Positions 10,289-21,631 of a DNA stretch of 64,000 nucleotides are shown one piece after another. The notes beneath the pieces are model-generated. The model saw only the letters and a list, made by a program, of their open reading frames with translations. It was not told the origin of the DNA and did not search any database. This stretch comes from Pyricularia pennisetigena (taxonomy: Eukaryota; Ascomycota; Sordariomycetes; Magnaporthales; Pyriculariaceae): NCBI RefSeq assembly GCF_004337985.1, contig NW_021940921.1, forward strand, positions 1,133,758-1,197,757. The letters are read 5' to 3'. Position 1 is the first letter of the stretch. Every line of letters starts with the position of its first letter. Made by a program: the position numbers and the translations under genes.

Positions 10289-12135
10289 TAGTCTCAGGGC
10301 TCATCCCTGAAGCCCAGAGCTCCACAATTCATCCACTTCGTGGCTCAATTGCGGCTTTGCAATGTACCTGTGGGTCCATCCAAAGAACGCTCTGGTTCAG
10401 GTCTGAGGACAACTTGTCGATTTTCGCCGTTCATGGCGGTATTTTTGGCCTTTTTGCGACCGACACTCCCTTATTATTCCACAACCACGCAAAATATCGA
10501 AAAAAGAAAATATCGTTGAAGATAGGAATTGTTAAGCCTTTTTCATAAATCCAAAACTTTTTGCACCCGGTACGCCAATTAAAAGTTGGATATAGCCCGC
10601 CCTTAATCCGTTCATGGCGGTACTGTTTTTTCGATTTTTTTTTCGATTTTCGATTTTTTTTAATATTATTTTTAATTTTTGACCAAATTTTATACTTTTT
10701 GCACGTGGAGGGTCGTATATATGTGTATATCGCTATAAGAAATTTTCGTGCTTTTATCGGATTATATAAGCAGTTAAATAAGCGGATAGGCAAAGTATAT
10801 ACTTTTTTATATATAATTTACAATCGAAACTCGTCTATATTTTTACCAGTTTTAACGATAATGAAACCAAAACTTCAAAGATTCGATTACGTATATAGAC
10901 AAACGTCCAAGTCCAATCGTACTTACAATATCGGTTTTGAAAACTGTTTAATAAAAACAAATGGTAAATGTGTATTTTATAAATCTTTTTGCTTTATTTA
11001 ATTAATTTTATATTATTTTTGTTTTGCAGCAGAATTTTGTGGTTTTTGCATGTGGGGGGTGGCATATATATACTTAGTACAATATTACATTTTTGTACGT
11101 ACACCTAGTTATATAAGCCCTTAAATATGCGGATAGGTAAGGTATATCCAATTTTATATATTTTTTACCATCGAAATGCTTTTACATTTTTACCAATTCT
11201 AACATTAATAAAACCAAAATTTGAAAAAGTGGATTATATATATAAATAAACGTTAACGTAAAACCCGACTTGCAATACCGGCCCTTTTTATGTTTTTATA
11301 TAAAAAAATGCTAAATTTGTGTTTTTTTTGTATTTTTTGCTTTATTTAATTGAATAAAATTTATAAAAAAGAACTTATATAGAATTTACTAGCAAATTGA
11401 TTAAAGAATATATAAAGTGAAAATATTTTCATTTTACCAATATTTGCGTAAATTATTTAATTTTTTAACAAATTGTTAATTTATATAAAAATATTAATAA
11501 AACTTTTGTTTCAATCGATAATTGCATGCACTTTGCAGTATTAGGTTTACTAAGGTATAAAGGCTGTAAACTAAATTAAAATAGTTATTGCATACCATTA
11601 TTTAAAACAAGAATTAAATATAATAAAAAATTACAGATTTTATTTAATATTTTAATATCTTTCCAAATACAGTAGCTATAAAAACGCGGCCGGCATTCCA
11701 ATACTCAGCAAACTCCAATAAATCTAACGCAAATTACTATATATTTTTATAATTTTTATTTATTTTTTTATACGAATATTTAATTGCATACTATGGGTAC
11801 ACTATTTTCTTTTACCATTATAATGCGAATATATTGCATTTACCCGCTACAAACGGCAGAATACCACAAATTATCCTTATATTAATAAAATAATCATAAG
11901 CGATATCGTAATATTAAATATATTATTAAGAATACCGTTATAAACGGCGAAATGCGACAAATTATCGTTGGTGGTACCGCCATAAACGGCGAAATGCGAC
12001 AAGATGTCCTCAGACTAGAACGAGCGCGATCTTTTCGGCCAATGTAATTGGTCGAAAAGCCATGTGGTTGAAAGGTACATGGAGCGATCGGTCCCCACTG
12101 CGAAGCAGGGGGGTCTAGTCTGAGCACTGAGACTA
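10289..12135 (+). mobile_element. TIR element (putative non-autonomous Mutator-like), copy 1
   Basis: An 1847-bp element with TIRs TAGTCTCAGGGCTCA (left) and the complement of TAGTCTCAGTGCTCA (right). It is flanked by the exact 9-bp duplication ATTGCAAAT at 10280-10288 and 12136-12144, and sits in Copia C. The ends (about 170 bp each) are GC-richer than the very AT-rich middle. An inner inverted pair follows ~100 bp in from each end, containing GTCTGAGGACA, TTGTCG and TTTCGCCGTTCATGGCGG. The middle holds two diverged tandem units of about 345 bp, starting near 10699 and 11044. No transposase motif is visible. A 9-bp TSD is the Mutator-like norm, so that class is inferred. Confidence 0.9.
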
Positions 12136-12144
12136 ATTGCAAAT

Positions 12145-13167
12145 TTAGTTTTCCCGAATTTTGGCCTATAATTTGCAGGGCCCGTTGGATACTGCGTTGG
12201 CGTTCGGTCCAGGTAGGAAATATCCCCTCCAGGGCCCGTACATATTAATTTCCTACATTTACAAGGTTAATTTGCACGTTAACATTCGTTAATTTAATTA
12301 CCAGTAAGTTTAAACGGTTGTTAAACCCCGGTATTAATCTTTTAAATTTCGAAAAATTCAAAACGTGGAATTTCCGATATAACGGATTTCGATTGATTTC
12401 GGGTACAGCGGAATTATTCTTTTCCAGGGTTTTATAAACGGTTACGGGGTTGGAATGCCATGCAATGGAATTTCAAAAAAAGTTTCGTTAAATTGTTTTT
12501 TATAAACAATAATAGGATTAATTGCTCGTATTCCGGCAAGGTATAACCAGTTTCATGGTTGGAAATAAATTCCGCTGCTTTTATAACCCTAAATTGGACC
12601 ATGAACGCCTATTTCCAAAAATCGTAATTGCTAACCCCTATTAATTTACAATTTTTAGGCAAAGAAAATACCCGTTTCGATAATTGTTTTACCTATCCCG
12701 TCACATAAAACTAAATTATTAAATGGATTAGGGGGTGCGGCAACGGGCTTAATACCCGAATTAGCATTAAAATTAGTGGAATCACCGCTTTCCAGGGTTA
12801 ATAGGGCAATTAATGGTTAAATTGTCCTTTGAACATGATCCATTTGCGTAATTAACGCTTTTGATTGCAGGTTTTAGGCCCGTACTTTAGCGGTTAAAAC
12901 TTTGTCCGGGCTGGATTTAGGTCCCCTATTTGTTGGAATTGGGCCTGGAAGGCCCGATATAGGGCTATTTTTCATTATAAGGTAATTTAAATTATAATTA
13001 CAATTCGCTAATTTTATAGCTTCAATTAATTAACCTCATCGCTTAAGGGTAAATACCCTATTAAATCTAGGATTTGTTATACCGTGTACCTTTTAACGGT
13101 TATGGGCCTACGATTGCCAATTATAGGGTTTATTGCTAATTTAATAGTCGAAATCCACTAAAAAATA
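12145..13167 (-). pseudogene. Copia C gag remnant
   Basis: The minus strand shows the same gag as copies B and D, with TAG/TAA stops at former Trp and Gln codons. It ends at the TA duplicated by the MITE at 13170. Confidence 0.65.
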
Positions 13168-13169
13168 TA

Positions 13170-15422
13170 CTTCGTGGCAGGGCTAAAAATCACCACCTCT
13201 GAACAGTGGTGGCGACTAGTCTCAGTGCTCAGACTAGACCCCCCTGCTCCGCAGTGGGGTCCGAACGCTCCATGTACCTTTCAGCCACATGGCTTTTCGA
13301 CCAATTACATTGGCTAAAAAGATCGCGCTCGTGCTAGTCTGAGGACATCTTGTCGCATTTCGCCGTTCATGGCGGTACTACCAACAATAATTTGTCGCAT
13401 TTCGCCGTTTATAACGGGTATATATATTATATTATAAAAAAGCCATGTAACGCCCTGCGACCACATGTTAAATATAATAAATTGCATTTTTTATACGCGT
13501 AACCAATTGAACAGCGGTATAATTAGTAAATTATATTTTAAATATAATAGCAAAAGAAAGAGTATAATTACGGTATGCAATTGAATATACGAATAAATTA
13601 TTGAATAAAAAATATAAAAATATAAAATGACCTGCGTTAAATTAATTGGAGCTTGAGGAATCTGCTATCGAGAACCGCGTCCTTATATCTCATTTATATG
13701 GAAAGAAATTTCAATATTTAGTCGCATTTGTATTTTATTATTATATTTAATTATTGTTGTGAATAATGATATATATTATTGGTTTAAAACTAAATACCAT
13801 TATTAATAATTGAACGGATTTAAAACTACAAAGTGGATGCAATTAACGTTTAAAACAAAGCTTTTATTAATATTTTAATATTATTTATTAGTTTGTCGAA
13901 AAACTGAATATTTTGCGCAAATGACTTTGAAATAAAATGAAACTTTAGTATTTAAGTTTTGTTATAGGCCTTTATACGATCGCGAATAAACCTCACTTTT
14001 ATAAGTTGTATTTAATTAAATAAAGCAAAAAATAGAAAAAAGGGACATACTTAATATTTCCTTTTATGCAAAAATAATATAAGTGGGTATTACAAGTCGG
14101 ACCTCACGCCGACGTTCCTATATACATTTCATTCAATCCCTGAAATCTTGGTTGAATTATTGTAAGAATTGGTAAAAATAAAAAACCGTTTCGATTGTAA
14201 ATTATATATAAAATTACATACATATTACCTATCCGCCTATTTAACGGCTTATATAATTCGATCTGTATACCAAACTGGAATATTATACTATTTATATACG
14301 TACCATCCCCCACGTGAAAAATGCATAAAATTTGGCCGCAAAATAAAATAATATGAAATCAATTAATAATGCAAAAAATCGATTAAACATATATATTTAG
14401 CATTTTTTTATATTAAAGATTTTTTAAAGCGAATATTACGGATTTCTTCTAACGTGAACGTTTTTATATATGCGCTATCCAATTCCTGTAACTTTGGTTT
14501 CATTATTAGAAATTCGGTAAAAATATAAGCGAGTTTCGATTGTAAATTATATATAAAAATGTGTTTATTTTACCTATCCGTTTATTTAACTGCTTATATA
14601 ATGCGATAAATATACCAAAATCTGATACAGTGGTATATATATACGACCCTCCACGTGCAAAAAATATAAAATTTGGTTGAAAATTAAAAATAATATTAAA
14701 AAAAATCGAAAATCGAAAAAACAGTACCGCTATGAACGGATTAAGGGCAGGTGGTATCCAATTCGGCCATTATAATAAACAAAAAAATAAATCAAATCGC
14801 TGCTAATAGCGGTATTAAACACTATCTTCAACGACATTTTCTTTTTTCAATATTTTGCGTGGTTGTGGAATAATAAAGGAATGTCGGTCGAAAAAAAGGC
14901 CCAAAATACCGCCATGAACGGCGAAAATCGACAAGTTGTCCTCAGACCTGAACCAGAGCGTTCTTTGGATGGACCCACAGGTATATTGCAAAGCCGCAAT
15001 TGAGCCACGCTCAATTGTGGAGCTCTGGGCTTCAGGGATGAGCCCTGAGACTAGGTGGCGACTTTGCAGGTGTGTGGAACCCCGACCCGGCGTTATATAA
15101 AAGTACGAACGCGTGCTCGTTGGGGTTTAGTAAAATGTTTCCTTATAATGGCGATTAACGTGATTTATTTTCTTTTTTTTTATCTTACAAAATTGAATAA
15201 CGCGTTGCAGCTTTAATTATTTGAGAAAAAAATAACATTATAAAATCGATTGTGGTTTTAATTTCAGGTTTCAATATCGTTAAATCAATCAAGAAGTGCG
15301 ATACCTGTGAAAAACGAACGAAGTACCTGTGGGTCAAAAGGTTTAGATTATATTAAAGTCGTAAAAGTTACATCGACAAATATATTGTGACAAGGGGTGT
15401 TTTTTTTTGCCTGCCACCGTAG
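13170..15422. mobile_element. MITE with TA duplication, interrupted by TIR element copy 2
   Basis: Without the nested TIR element it is about 400 bp. Its ends read CTTCGTGGCAGGGC and, inverted, CTACGGTGGCAGGC: imperfect TIRs differing by small indels, with a shared inner A-rich ...CACC stretch. TA flanks both sides (13168-13169 and 15423-15424). The homologous uninterrupted sequences at 4971 and 36361 in copies B and D lack it. TA duplication suggests a Tc1/mariner-superfamily MITE. No coding capacity. Confidence 0.65.
13217..15053 (-). mobile_element. TIR element (putative Mutator-like), copy 2
   Basis: An 1837-bp full-length copy in inverse orientation to copy 1, inserted in the MITE. The exact 9-bp duplication is GGTGGCGAC at 13208-13216 and 15054-15062. 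Both termini are intact. Confidence 0.9.
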
Positions 15423-15424
15423 TA

Positions 15425-16006
15425 GGGTTGGAATCCCTAAAATCCGCAATTAGTGGGTGCCCCGGTATTTGTACCAATCCAGGTGCACGTAACAAATTTA
15501 ATTGGTTAAGTGGGTGCAGGGAAATCTCCCGGGTATCGTAGAGGGTAACGAACCAATTAACGTAATTCCGCTAATGGGTTTGTGGGTTATTGTAAACCCT
15601 ATTAAACGCATTAGAAATTTAATCGGTTATTAGCTTACGAATACAGGGGCTTTTGGCCCTAACTGGTTAGCGTAAACCCTATTAAAATTTAAACCAATTA
15701 CAATGGCGTGCACAATCCATAAAAACCACACCAAACATTTTGGATTTGCAATGCAAGCGAGCGTTGCAATACCTGAAAATTAGGCCTAAATCGAACGTTA
15801 ATTCTTAGCGATCCCTACTGTAAGTACAGGGGGTTAGGTGCTAAATTAGCGCTTATTACAAACAGTTTCGCACAAAAACAGCAATATCTTCGTTAATACA
15901 CGTATTGTAAAAATGCCATAACGAAAATAAAACGTAAAGTTTAGGTTTTCCAGCGATGCAAAATGCATTTTAGTGCATAAATTAAAACTTTTACGGGTTT
16001 ATAATC
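15425..16006 (-). other. Copia C 5' leader
   Basis: Untranslated leader between the 5' LTR and gag, homologous to the leaders of copies B (4970-5575) and D (36361-38866). No protein-like frame is seen. Confidence 0.6.
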
Positions 16007-17096
16007 TGTGAGCAATATGGGTTACTAACAGGGGCTTAAATATTAGCCTAGGTGCGGCGTGGTGTTAATTGCGCCATTAAAGCCTGTAATTCCAGGGCTT
16101 AAATATATTAAATTAATCTACTAATTTTGGGATTAATAATTCAAATTCATTGGTGGGGAAAACTTCGTTTTATCTCCCTTATATATTTTCCGATATCGGA
16201 ATGGGGTTCCGCACGCCAGAAAACGTTCCGATACCGCACACGATTTTCCGAAAAAACATTTTATATGGGTTTTGGAAAAAACACCCTTATTTCCATATAA
16301 ACCATTTCTGGGTTCGTACTAATTTGCTAATTTGGTGCAATTTTTAACCCGGTATAGGGTAGCTAATTCGTAGGGGCAGGGTGGGTGTTAAACCCGGTAC
16401 AGGGTAAACCCCACTCGCTGACCGTTAAACCGCAACTCCTGCAACACACAGAATATAGCGGAAAATCCGATAACCCCAACAGCCCCACTTCGGCAATATT
16501 CAATTGTTAACAATGTGGGTTGCTAACAGGGGTTTAGGCATTAGCCTAGGTGCGGCGTGGTGCTAGTTGCGCTATAAGGCCTGTAATTACAGGGCTTAAA
16601 TACACTAAATTATTCACTAAAATGGTTCACTAATTTTGGGATTAATAGATTCGATTTATTGGTGGGGGAAACTTTGCTTTATCTCCCTTATATACTTTCC
16701 GACATCGAAATGGGGGTCCGTACGCCAGAAAGCGTTCCGGTACCGCACACGATTTCCCGAAAAAATTATTTTATATGCGTTGTTCAAAAAACACCCTTAT
16801 TTTTATATAAACCATTTCTGGTTTCGCACTAATTTGCTAATTTGGTGAAAATTTCAACCCGGTACAGGGTGAAACCCCATACGCTGACATTTTGAATCGC
16901 AATTCCTGCAATATACAAAATATAGCGGAAAATCCGACAGCCCCAACAGCCCCCCTTCGGCACTATCTATTGTGGCTTATATACAAATAAAAGTGGACCC
17001 ATTACATGCTAAATAACGCATATAATTAACACTATTGTGGCTTATATACAAATAGAAGTGGAACCATTACATGCTAAATAACGCATATAATTAACA
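16007..17096 (-). repeat. 5' LTR of Copia C, interrupted by a solo LTR of the same family
   Basis: The LTR runs 16007-16504 and resumes 17032-17096 with the missing terminal 65 bp (CTATTGTGGC...AATTAACA). Between them lies a complete LTR (16505-17031). The alternative, tandem LTRs plus a 65-bp end duplication, explains the sequence less simply. Confidence 0.65.
16505..17031 (-). repeat. Solo Copia LTR nested in the Copia C LTR
   Basis: Starts TGTTAACA and ends AATTAACA in the same orientation as the host LTR. The putative 5-bp target copies (TCAAT and CTATT) no longer match well, so the insertion model rests on the split host LTR. Confidence 0.6.
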
Positions 17097-17189
17097 GTAC
17101 CGAAATATAAGTAAGGCGGGATGTAAAAGAAATACCCCTGATTATTATACCTAAAAATTAGCTTCCGTATAATAGGTATTATAATCTGG
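17097..17189. other. Spacer between Copia C and LINE fragment
   Basis: About 90 bp of AT-rich sequence with no gene or repeat match that I can see. Confidence 0.4.
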
Positions 17190-17340
17190 TTGAATACGAT
17201 CCGTTTTTATTTTAATTTATTTTTTTATATAAATAAAAAAAATAGAACGCGCGCCGAAATACCTTTCAGGAGGTTGTTAACGGACGGCTAATAAGCCGGG
17301 CCGAGCCCGGCGATATATAATATTACTACTACTACTATTT
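17190..17340 (+). mobile_element. 5'-truncated LINE 3' end with (ACT)n tail, RIP-mutated
   Basis: Homologous to the last ~130 bp of the complete LINE at 21604-27613, in plus orientation. It has the conserved hairpin (stems 17295-17301 and 17305-17311, loop CGA) followed by a short (ACT)n tail. Transitions relative to the complete copy are frequent. Confidence 0.8.
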
Positions 17341-18064
17341 AGAAGGCGGATATTGCTTTAGTAAAGGCCCCATCAAATTCCAGTAGTATTCTGGAAGACA
17401 TCGAAGGTGTTGGTGACATGCCATTGTAATTGGCGACCCGAATGCCATGGGTACTTAAGGCGGGACCCATCGTGCGTGATGAAGCACCAGTTTCTAGAAT
17501 TGTTTTTTTTTTTTTTTTTTTTTTTTCAGCTACTTGGCCGTTACAAAGCTATGTGGAACACGAGAATGCCAGTAACTTGCGATTTGAAATCGGCAGAACT
17601 TCCAGTACGGGTAACATTTACCAAACCGAGTTCTAACAGGATAGCAATGCAAATATTATTGGCCAAATTCCCGGGTATTATGACCCGCCGACAACATCCT
17701 CAAAGCGTCGCTATCCATAAATTCTCGAAGGGATTCTGCTTCCACGTTTAACCTGTCATTGGAGCCCACCACATTGCAACCACGGTTATTTGAGCATCGG
17801 GCTCGAGCACATTGATGCATTAGCGAGGTAGCTAGGGACCGTGCTGGATTACAATGCACTGTATACGTTCAACTTTTGATTGAATCCGTATGTGGGCCGA
17901 AGGGGGGTATGGGGTAAGCAGCAGTCTGCATGCAGTGGGGTGGGTAATCATAGTTAGCTGATACCCCCTGATCAGTATCGAACCCTCAGCTGTACAGGCC
18001 CCGCCTCTGCCTCTGTCTGCACCCGACATTCAAGCCTGCCCTCCTCCGCATCCGACGGTCCCGT
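17341..18064. other. Non-repetitive spacer with T24 run
   Basis: Base composition returns to balanced values, unlike the flanking repeats. A run of 24 T lies at 17503-17526. Open frames are short and unconvincing, so I call no gene. Confidence 0.5.
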
Positions 18065-20400
18065 TTGCAACTGAGGTCCATCCACTCTTTGCATTGCGCT
18101 TTTTCGTCTCTGCGCTCTGTCATATCAAAGGCGACGAAACTACAAGACCTCCTGGTGAAGCAAAAGCAGGCAATCGAGAAGGAAAAGAACAAGGCTTCGA
18201 AAATCTTGAGCAGTGTGCGCCAGGACGGTCAAATTCAAGGTCGAGCCAATAAATATAACCAGATAGCTTGGGCCCTAGCTGTAGCGCGATATGGTGAACC
18301 AACGGCTCCATCCGACGACAAACCACCGAAGGGTCACGAACCAGTAATGGAAAAGCTGACAATTTGCGCCCAAATCGGCCTTTCCCGTGGCCTGACATAA
18401 ACAGATTGTCAACTTGTCCTGTCTTACCCCGAGATCCTCGACCAGAAAATGACGGCACTCAACGATAACCTTAAAAAGTTTGATGAAATCCAGTGGGTGC
18501 AATATTACACAGGGCTATGTGTCGAGAGGAGAGACGTGCCGAGGAAACCGAAATTCCATTGACGGAAAGGCTGTCCACATTTTGGCACCAAGGTATGTAT
18601 GCTCGAGTATCCATTTCTCAATTCGATCTGCTAACTGGCGACACAGAGGGGATTGTGACAATATATGGAAGCTTTTTAGACAAGTTCATTCTTGGTCTTC
18701 ACCGCTTTTCCGCAACGGACATATCAAAGGGCGCCTCTGAGGGTCCCGAGAATCCTCCTGCGCCTATCGACGTAACAGACTATTCCACCGCGTATCGTAA
18801 GACACCTCCATCCTCTCCCTCTTGTGGGTTTCCACATCCCACAGACAGGCCCCCCTTGGCCTCCACGCCAGATGCGTCCGCCCACGGCATCCCACCACGG
18901 AAACTACTTCACTCCGAGATTGATCCCGGCCGAGACCCAACACTCCCCAGGACTCTGCCTTAGGTCAATATGTTGACCCGATTTGTAAGTCGATTTTTTC
19001 CCAACCACTGTCTACCATCCGAGCGCAGTGACATGGTCTCTTCCATCGATGCTAATCCGACGGTAGCTAGGTCGAAAGGGGAACCGCTCAGTCTCCCCTG
19101 CCGATAGCGACCTCAGCACACAACCCTTTGTTCACGGGGCATCTGCTCAGTATCACAACGCTCGTAAGCACACCCCTCGCTACCGCCGCTGCGCTCAACC
19201 CTAACACCCTCAGTGATCACTTGCGATATCACGTCCTCTAAAAAGCAGCTCCTATGATTTCAAGCGACTGTGGTGGCGGTGACTGACCTGATATATCCAA
19301 ACCAGCTCTAGAGGCTCCACTCCACCTCTCCGTTCCTCGGCAGCTGCAGCATTCCCTGTCTTCGGCATCGTATGCAACTATACAAGGGCAGTTCTGCAGT
19401 ATGTCATAAACCGCCTTTGTTTTTTCGAGGCAATATTGACAGGATTGTTGTACAGATTCGATTGAGAGAAATATCCAATCTGACCATGGCCCACCCAAAC
19501 GGCGGCGGATCCAAGAGCTACCAGGGAACGCATACCTCAGCAACAACCCCCTCCCGACTCTGAACCCGTTCTGAACCGGCGCCGACAAAACAGCCGCGAT
19601 TTCGAACAAAACACTCTGGGTTATAGCCCGAGCCTCTCAATACTTGGTAAGGCGCCTCTTTTTCTATTCCTCTTGGCTTCATCTAACCTTCAGCCGGTCT
19701 TGCTTTGCCGACAGACCAGGTTTTACCGGGCGGCCAACCACCGTTTTTAGGTCTATCTGTGAATCCTCAAACACCAGCGATTCTTAACGACAACCAAATG
19801 GTGAAGGAACGAACTCCCGGCCTGCCGACGGTTTCCACGAGCCAATCCGCAGAGCGCAACATGTTATCGACAATGGCGATTGGTTCCATTATCGAATCCT
19901 TACCGGAGACACAGAATCGCACATCTGGCAGGAATTATCCAGCGGAAGACGCAGTGGCAGACTCACACAATGATCAAGGCGCCGTCTCTGTTAAATCCAC
20001 CATAGATGATGGCTGGGGTCCAATATTTGGGAAAGTGAATTTCATGCACGATCTTGCCTACAACAGAGTTTTCATCTTTGCAGACACCCCTCCCGATGTG
20101 CCCGAGCCGGGGAGTCAACTAGAGACCGATATAACGGATTTTTCAAAAGGGATTTTCCCACTGGAACGAGAACGAGGCTGCTGAAAAAGTCGTTCACTTA
20201 TACAATAACTTCTGGAGACCCGAGGGACCGCGCATTATGTTTTCGATTCTAGAAAACCCGCGAGTACAAAATGTCATAAGACATTTTTTTTCAAATCAGA
20301 GCAGCGCACGATCTGGCATTGCTCGTGGTGGATGCCTATTACGGAGTGGCGTACCTGGGCGACTGCCAACCGTGATTAGCTCCACCTTACGTGACAAGGC
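18065..20400 (+). pseudogene. Decayed or multi-exon hypothetical protein gene
   Basis: Protein-like pieces lie in changing plus-strand frames. 18065-18400 is a Lys/Glu-rich coiled-coil-like stretch (LLVKQKQAIEKEKNKASKIL). About 18400-18540 reads EILDQKMTALNDNLKKFDEI. 18493-18963 reads GMYARVSISQFDLLTGDTEG, then Pro-rich. 19705-20184 reads TIDDGWGPIFGKVNFMHDLA. After a frame change near 20145 it reads EKVVHLYNNFWRPEGPRIMF, to about 20400. I find no GT-AG pairs that clearly join these frames, so frameshift decay is likelier than introns. I recognise no domain. It may be more than one gene. Confidence 0.35.
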
Positions 20401-20732
20401 GCCAGGGTGAGTTTGTTATTTGTTCGTTTAGGCGCGTGTACGCGATTGGCACTGCGTGCCTTTCTTCTTTCTTTGCACTTAGCTTTAGATCTTCGAATAG
20501 AATCGCCCCTATATTGCAGCCTCGTCTCTTTAGGATCGCTTTCGTGACAAAGGTGAAACTGATCGACCTTTTATCGAGAAAGAGGTTTAACTTAAAAACT
20601 TAGCATATTTTATTGAATATAAATGTTTGGCAAAGTTGTTTGGTTCCGTCGGAATTCAACCCCATCATCCAGACATTCACAAATTATCCTGTACACTCAA
20701 TCTTAATATCAAAACCTGCTAGGCCGGCCAAA

Positions 20733-21209
20733 ATGCAGCATACCATTCTTTACACCATCGTTACTCTTCTCGCCGCGGCTGGCCCAGCACTTTCCGCCGA
20801 TGATAATAAAACCATGTGCTTCACTGACGTTGCTGGCGGCACCTTTCGCAAAGACAACGCCGTTGCCCTTGTGGCAGCCATGCGCGTCACCCCCGACGAG
20901 GAGAATGTCATATTTTCCTCGGACGCCAACTTTGACCTTGACGCCAGTGCTCAAACCTACTTTGCAAACCTGGAATTTTTTGCGTTTAGCCGGGAGGCAA
21001 CAAATGCTGTGCTTGCAGACGCCTGTGATAAAATAATTAAAGACTGTTGTCCCAGCCCCGGCCTATGGTAAGCTTTATACTTTTGTCGTTTTTCTTCATT
21101 TTCATTGTAGTTTATGCGTTTATTAACGTTGGTTTTCTGGAATAGCTCGGGAGGGAAGGCCACTGCAAAGGATGTACGCAAGAAGGGTATTACGGTTAGT
21201 ATGGAATAA
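20733..21209 (+). CDS. Small secreted cysteine-containing protein (candidate effector), two exons
   Basis: Exon 1 is 20733-21067, the intron 21068-21145 (GTAAGC...TTAAC...AATAG, 78 bp) and exon 2 21146-21209, giving 132 aa. The first ATG in frame starts a clear signal peptide (MQHTILYTIVTLLAAAGPAL, cleavage near Ala22). The mature chain has Cys29, 98, 105, 106 and 112; Cys112 is created by the splice, since the unspliced frame reads Trp then stop. Total coding length divides by three. The mature part is Asp/Asn/Ala-rich with no domain I recognise. An A/T-rich TATA-like stretch lies near 20617. It lies about 400 bp from the LINE and between repeat blocks, a typical position for fungal effectors; function is inference only. 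Confidence 0.7.
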
Positions 21210-21592
21210 GCGGGACTAGCTTGTATCGAAGACAGTGGGGTTTGAGAAAATTGGAGTCATCTCAGGAACAAGCCTCTATTGAAGGCGATTAGCATGCCGG
21301 CATTCTATTTGTGTTAAAAAGGCATTTGTTGTTTTCAAGATACCATAAGTGTAGCTTTAATCTACTAGTTGAGCTTACCACGAGCCTTTCGATTTGGGTA
21401 TTTTCCCCGCATCCTACTCCTAACTCTTACTGTGTGGTATTATGTTGTTCTGGGCAAGCTGGGCAATGCAGACAGAACGGCGTCGAATGTTTGATGATCC
21501 TAACCGACGTGGTCAATGAGCTTGGAACTCCGCAGTGTTCGCGACTGGATCCGACAGTTGACGAAATCGGTCGAGTTTAATCTCCTGTGTCC
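21210..21592. other. Intergenic spacer and LINE target site
   Basis: No supported gene. The 11-bp target TGATCGTTACT of the LINE lies at 21593-21603. Confidence 0.5.
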
Positions 21593-21603
21593 TGATCGTT
21601 ACT

Positions 21604-21627
21604 AGTAGTAGTAGTAGTAGTATTAGT
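21604..21627 (-). repeat. (ACT)n tail of the LINE
   Basis: On the plus strand an AGT/TAG trinucleotide run directly adjoins the target duplication. Microsatellite tails in place of poly(A) are known in I-like elements, and the same tail ends the other two LINE fragments here. Confidence 0.85.
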
Positions 21628-21631
21628 TAAC

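Larger units (their letters stand above)
6143..17096 (-). mobile_element. Ty1/Copia copy C with four nested insertions, RIP-decayed
   Basis: A minus-strand Copia element. From 5' (high coordinate) to 3' it has the LTR (16007-17096, itself interrupted), leader (15425-16006), gag (12145-13167), gag/protease (9008-10288), integrase start (7650-8368) and reverse transcriptase (6143-6800, cut by copy B). The insertions, with their target duplications, are a solo LTR of a second family (8369-9002), TIR element copies at 10289-12135 and 13217-15053, and a MITE at 13170-15422. Removing them gives a continuous alignment to copies A, B and D. Confidence 0.85.

Noticed and set aside
10561..11001. Plus-strand 146-codon frame as a gene
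   Set aside because: It lies in the non-coding middle of a TIR element, is low-complexity, and its counterparts in other copies are broken or shifted. The same applies to 61740-62411, 38041-38343 and 10431-10793.
10289..12135. hAT classification of the TIR element
   Set aside because: hAT elements make 8-bp duplications; six copies here have clear 9-bp duplications.
19238..19609. Minus-strand Cys-rich frame as a secreted protein
   Set aside because: No signal peptide or neighbouring exon, and it overlaps the decayed plus-strand gene; likely chance.
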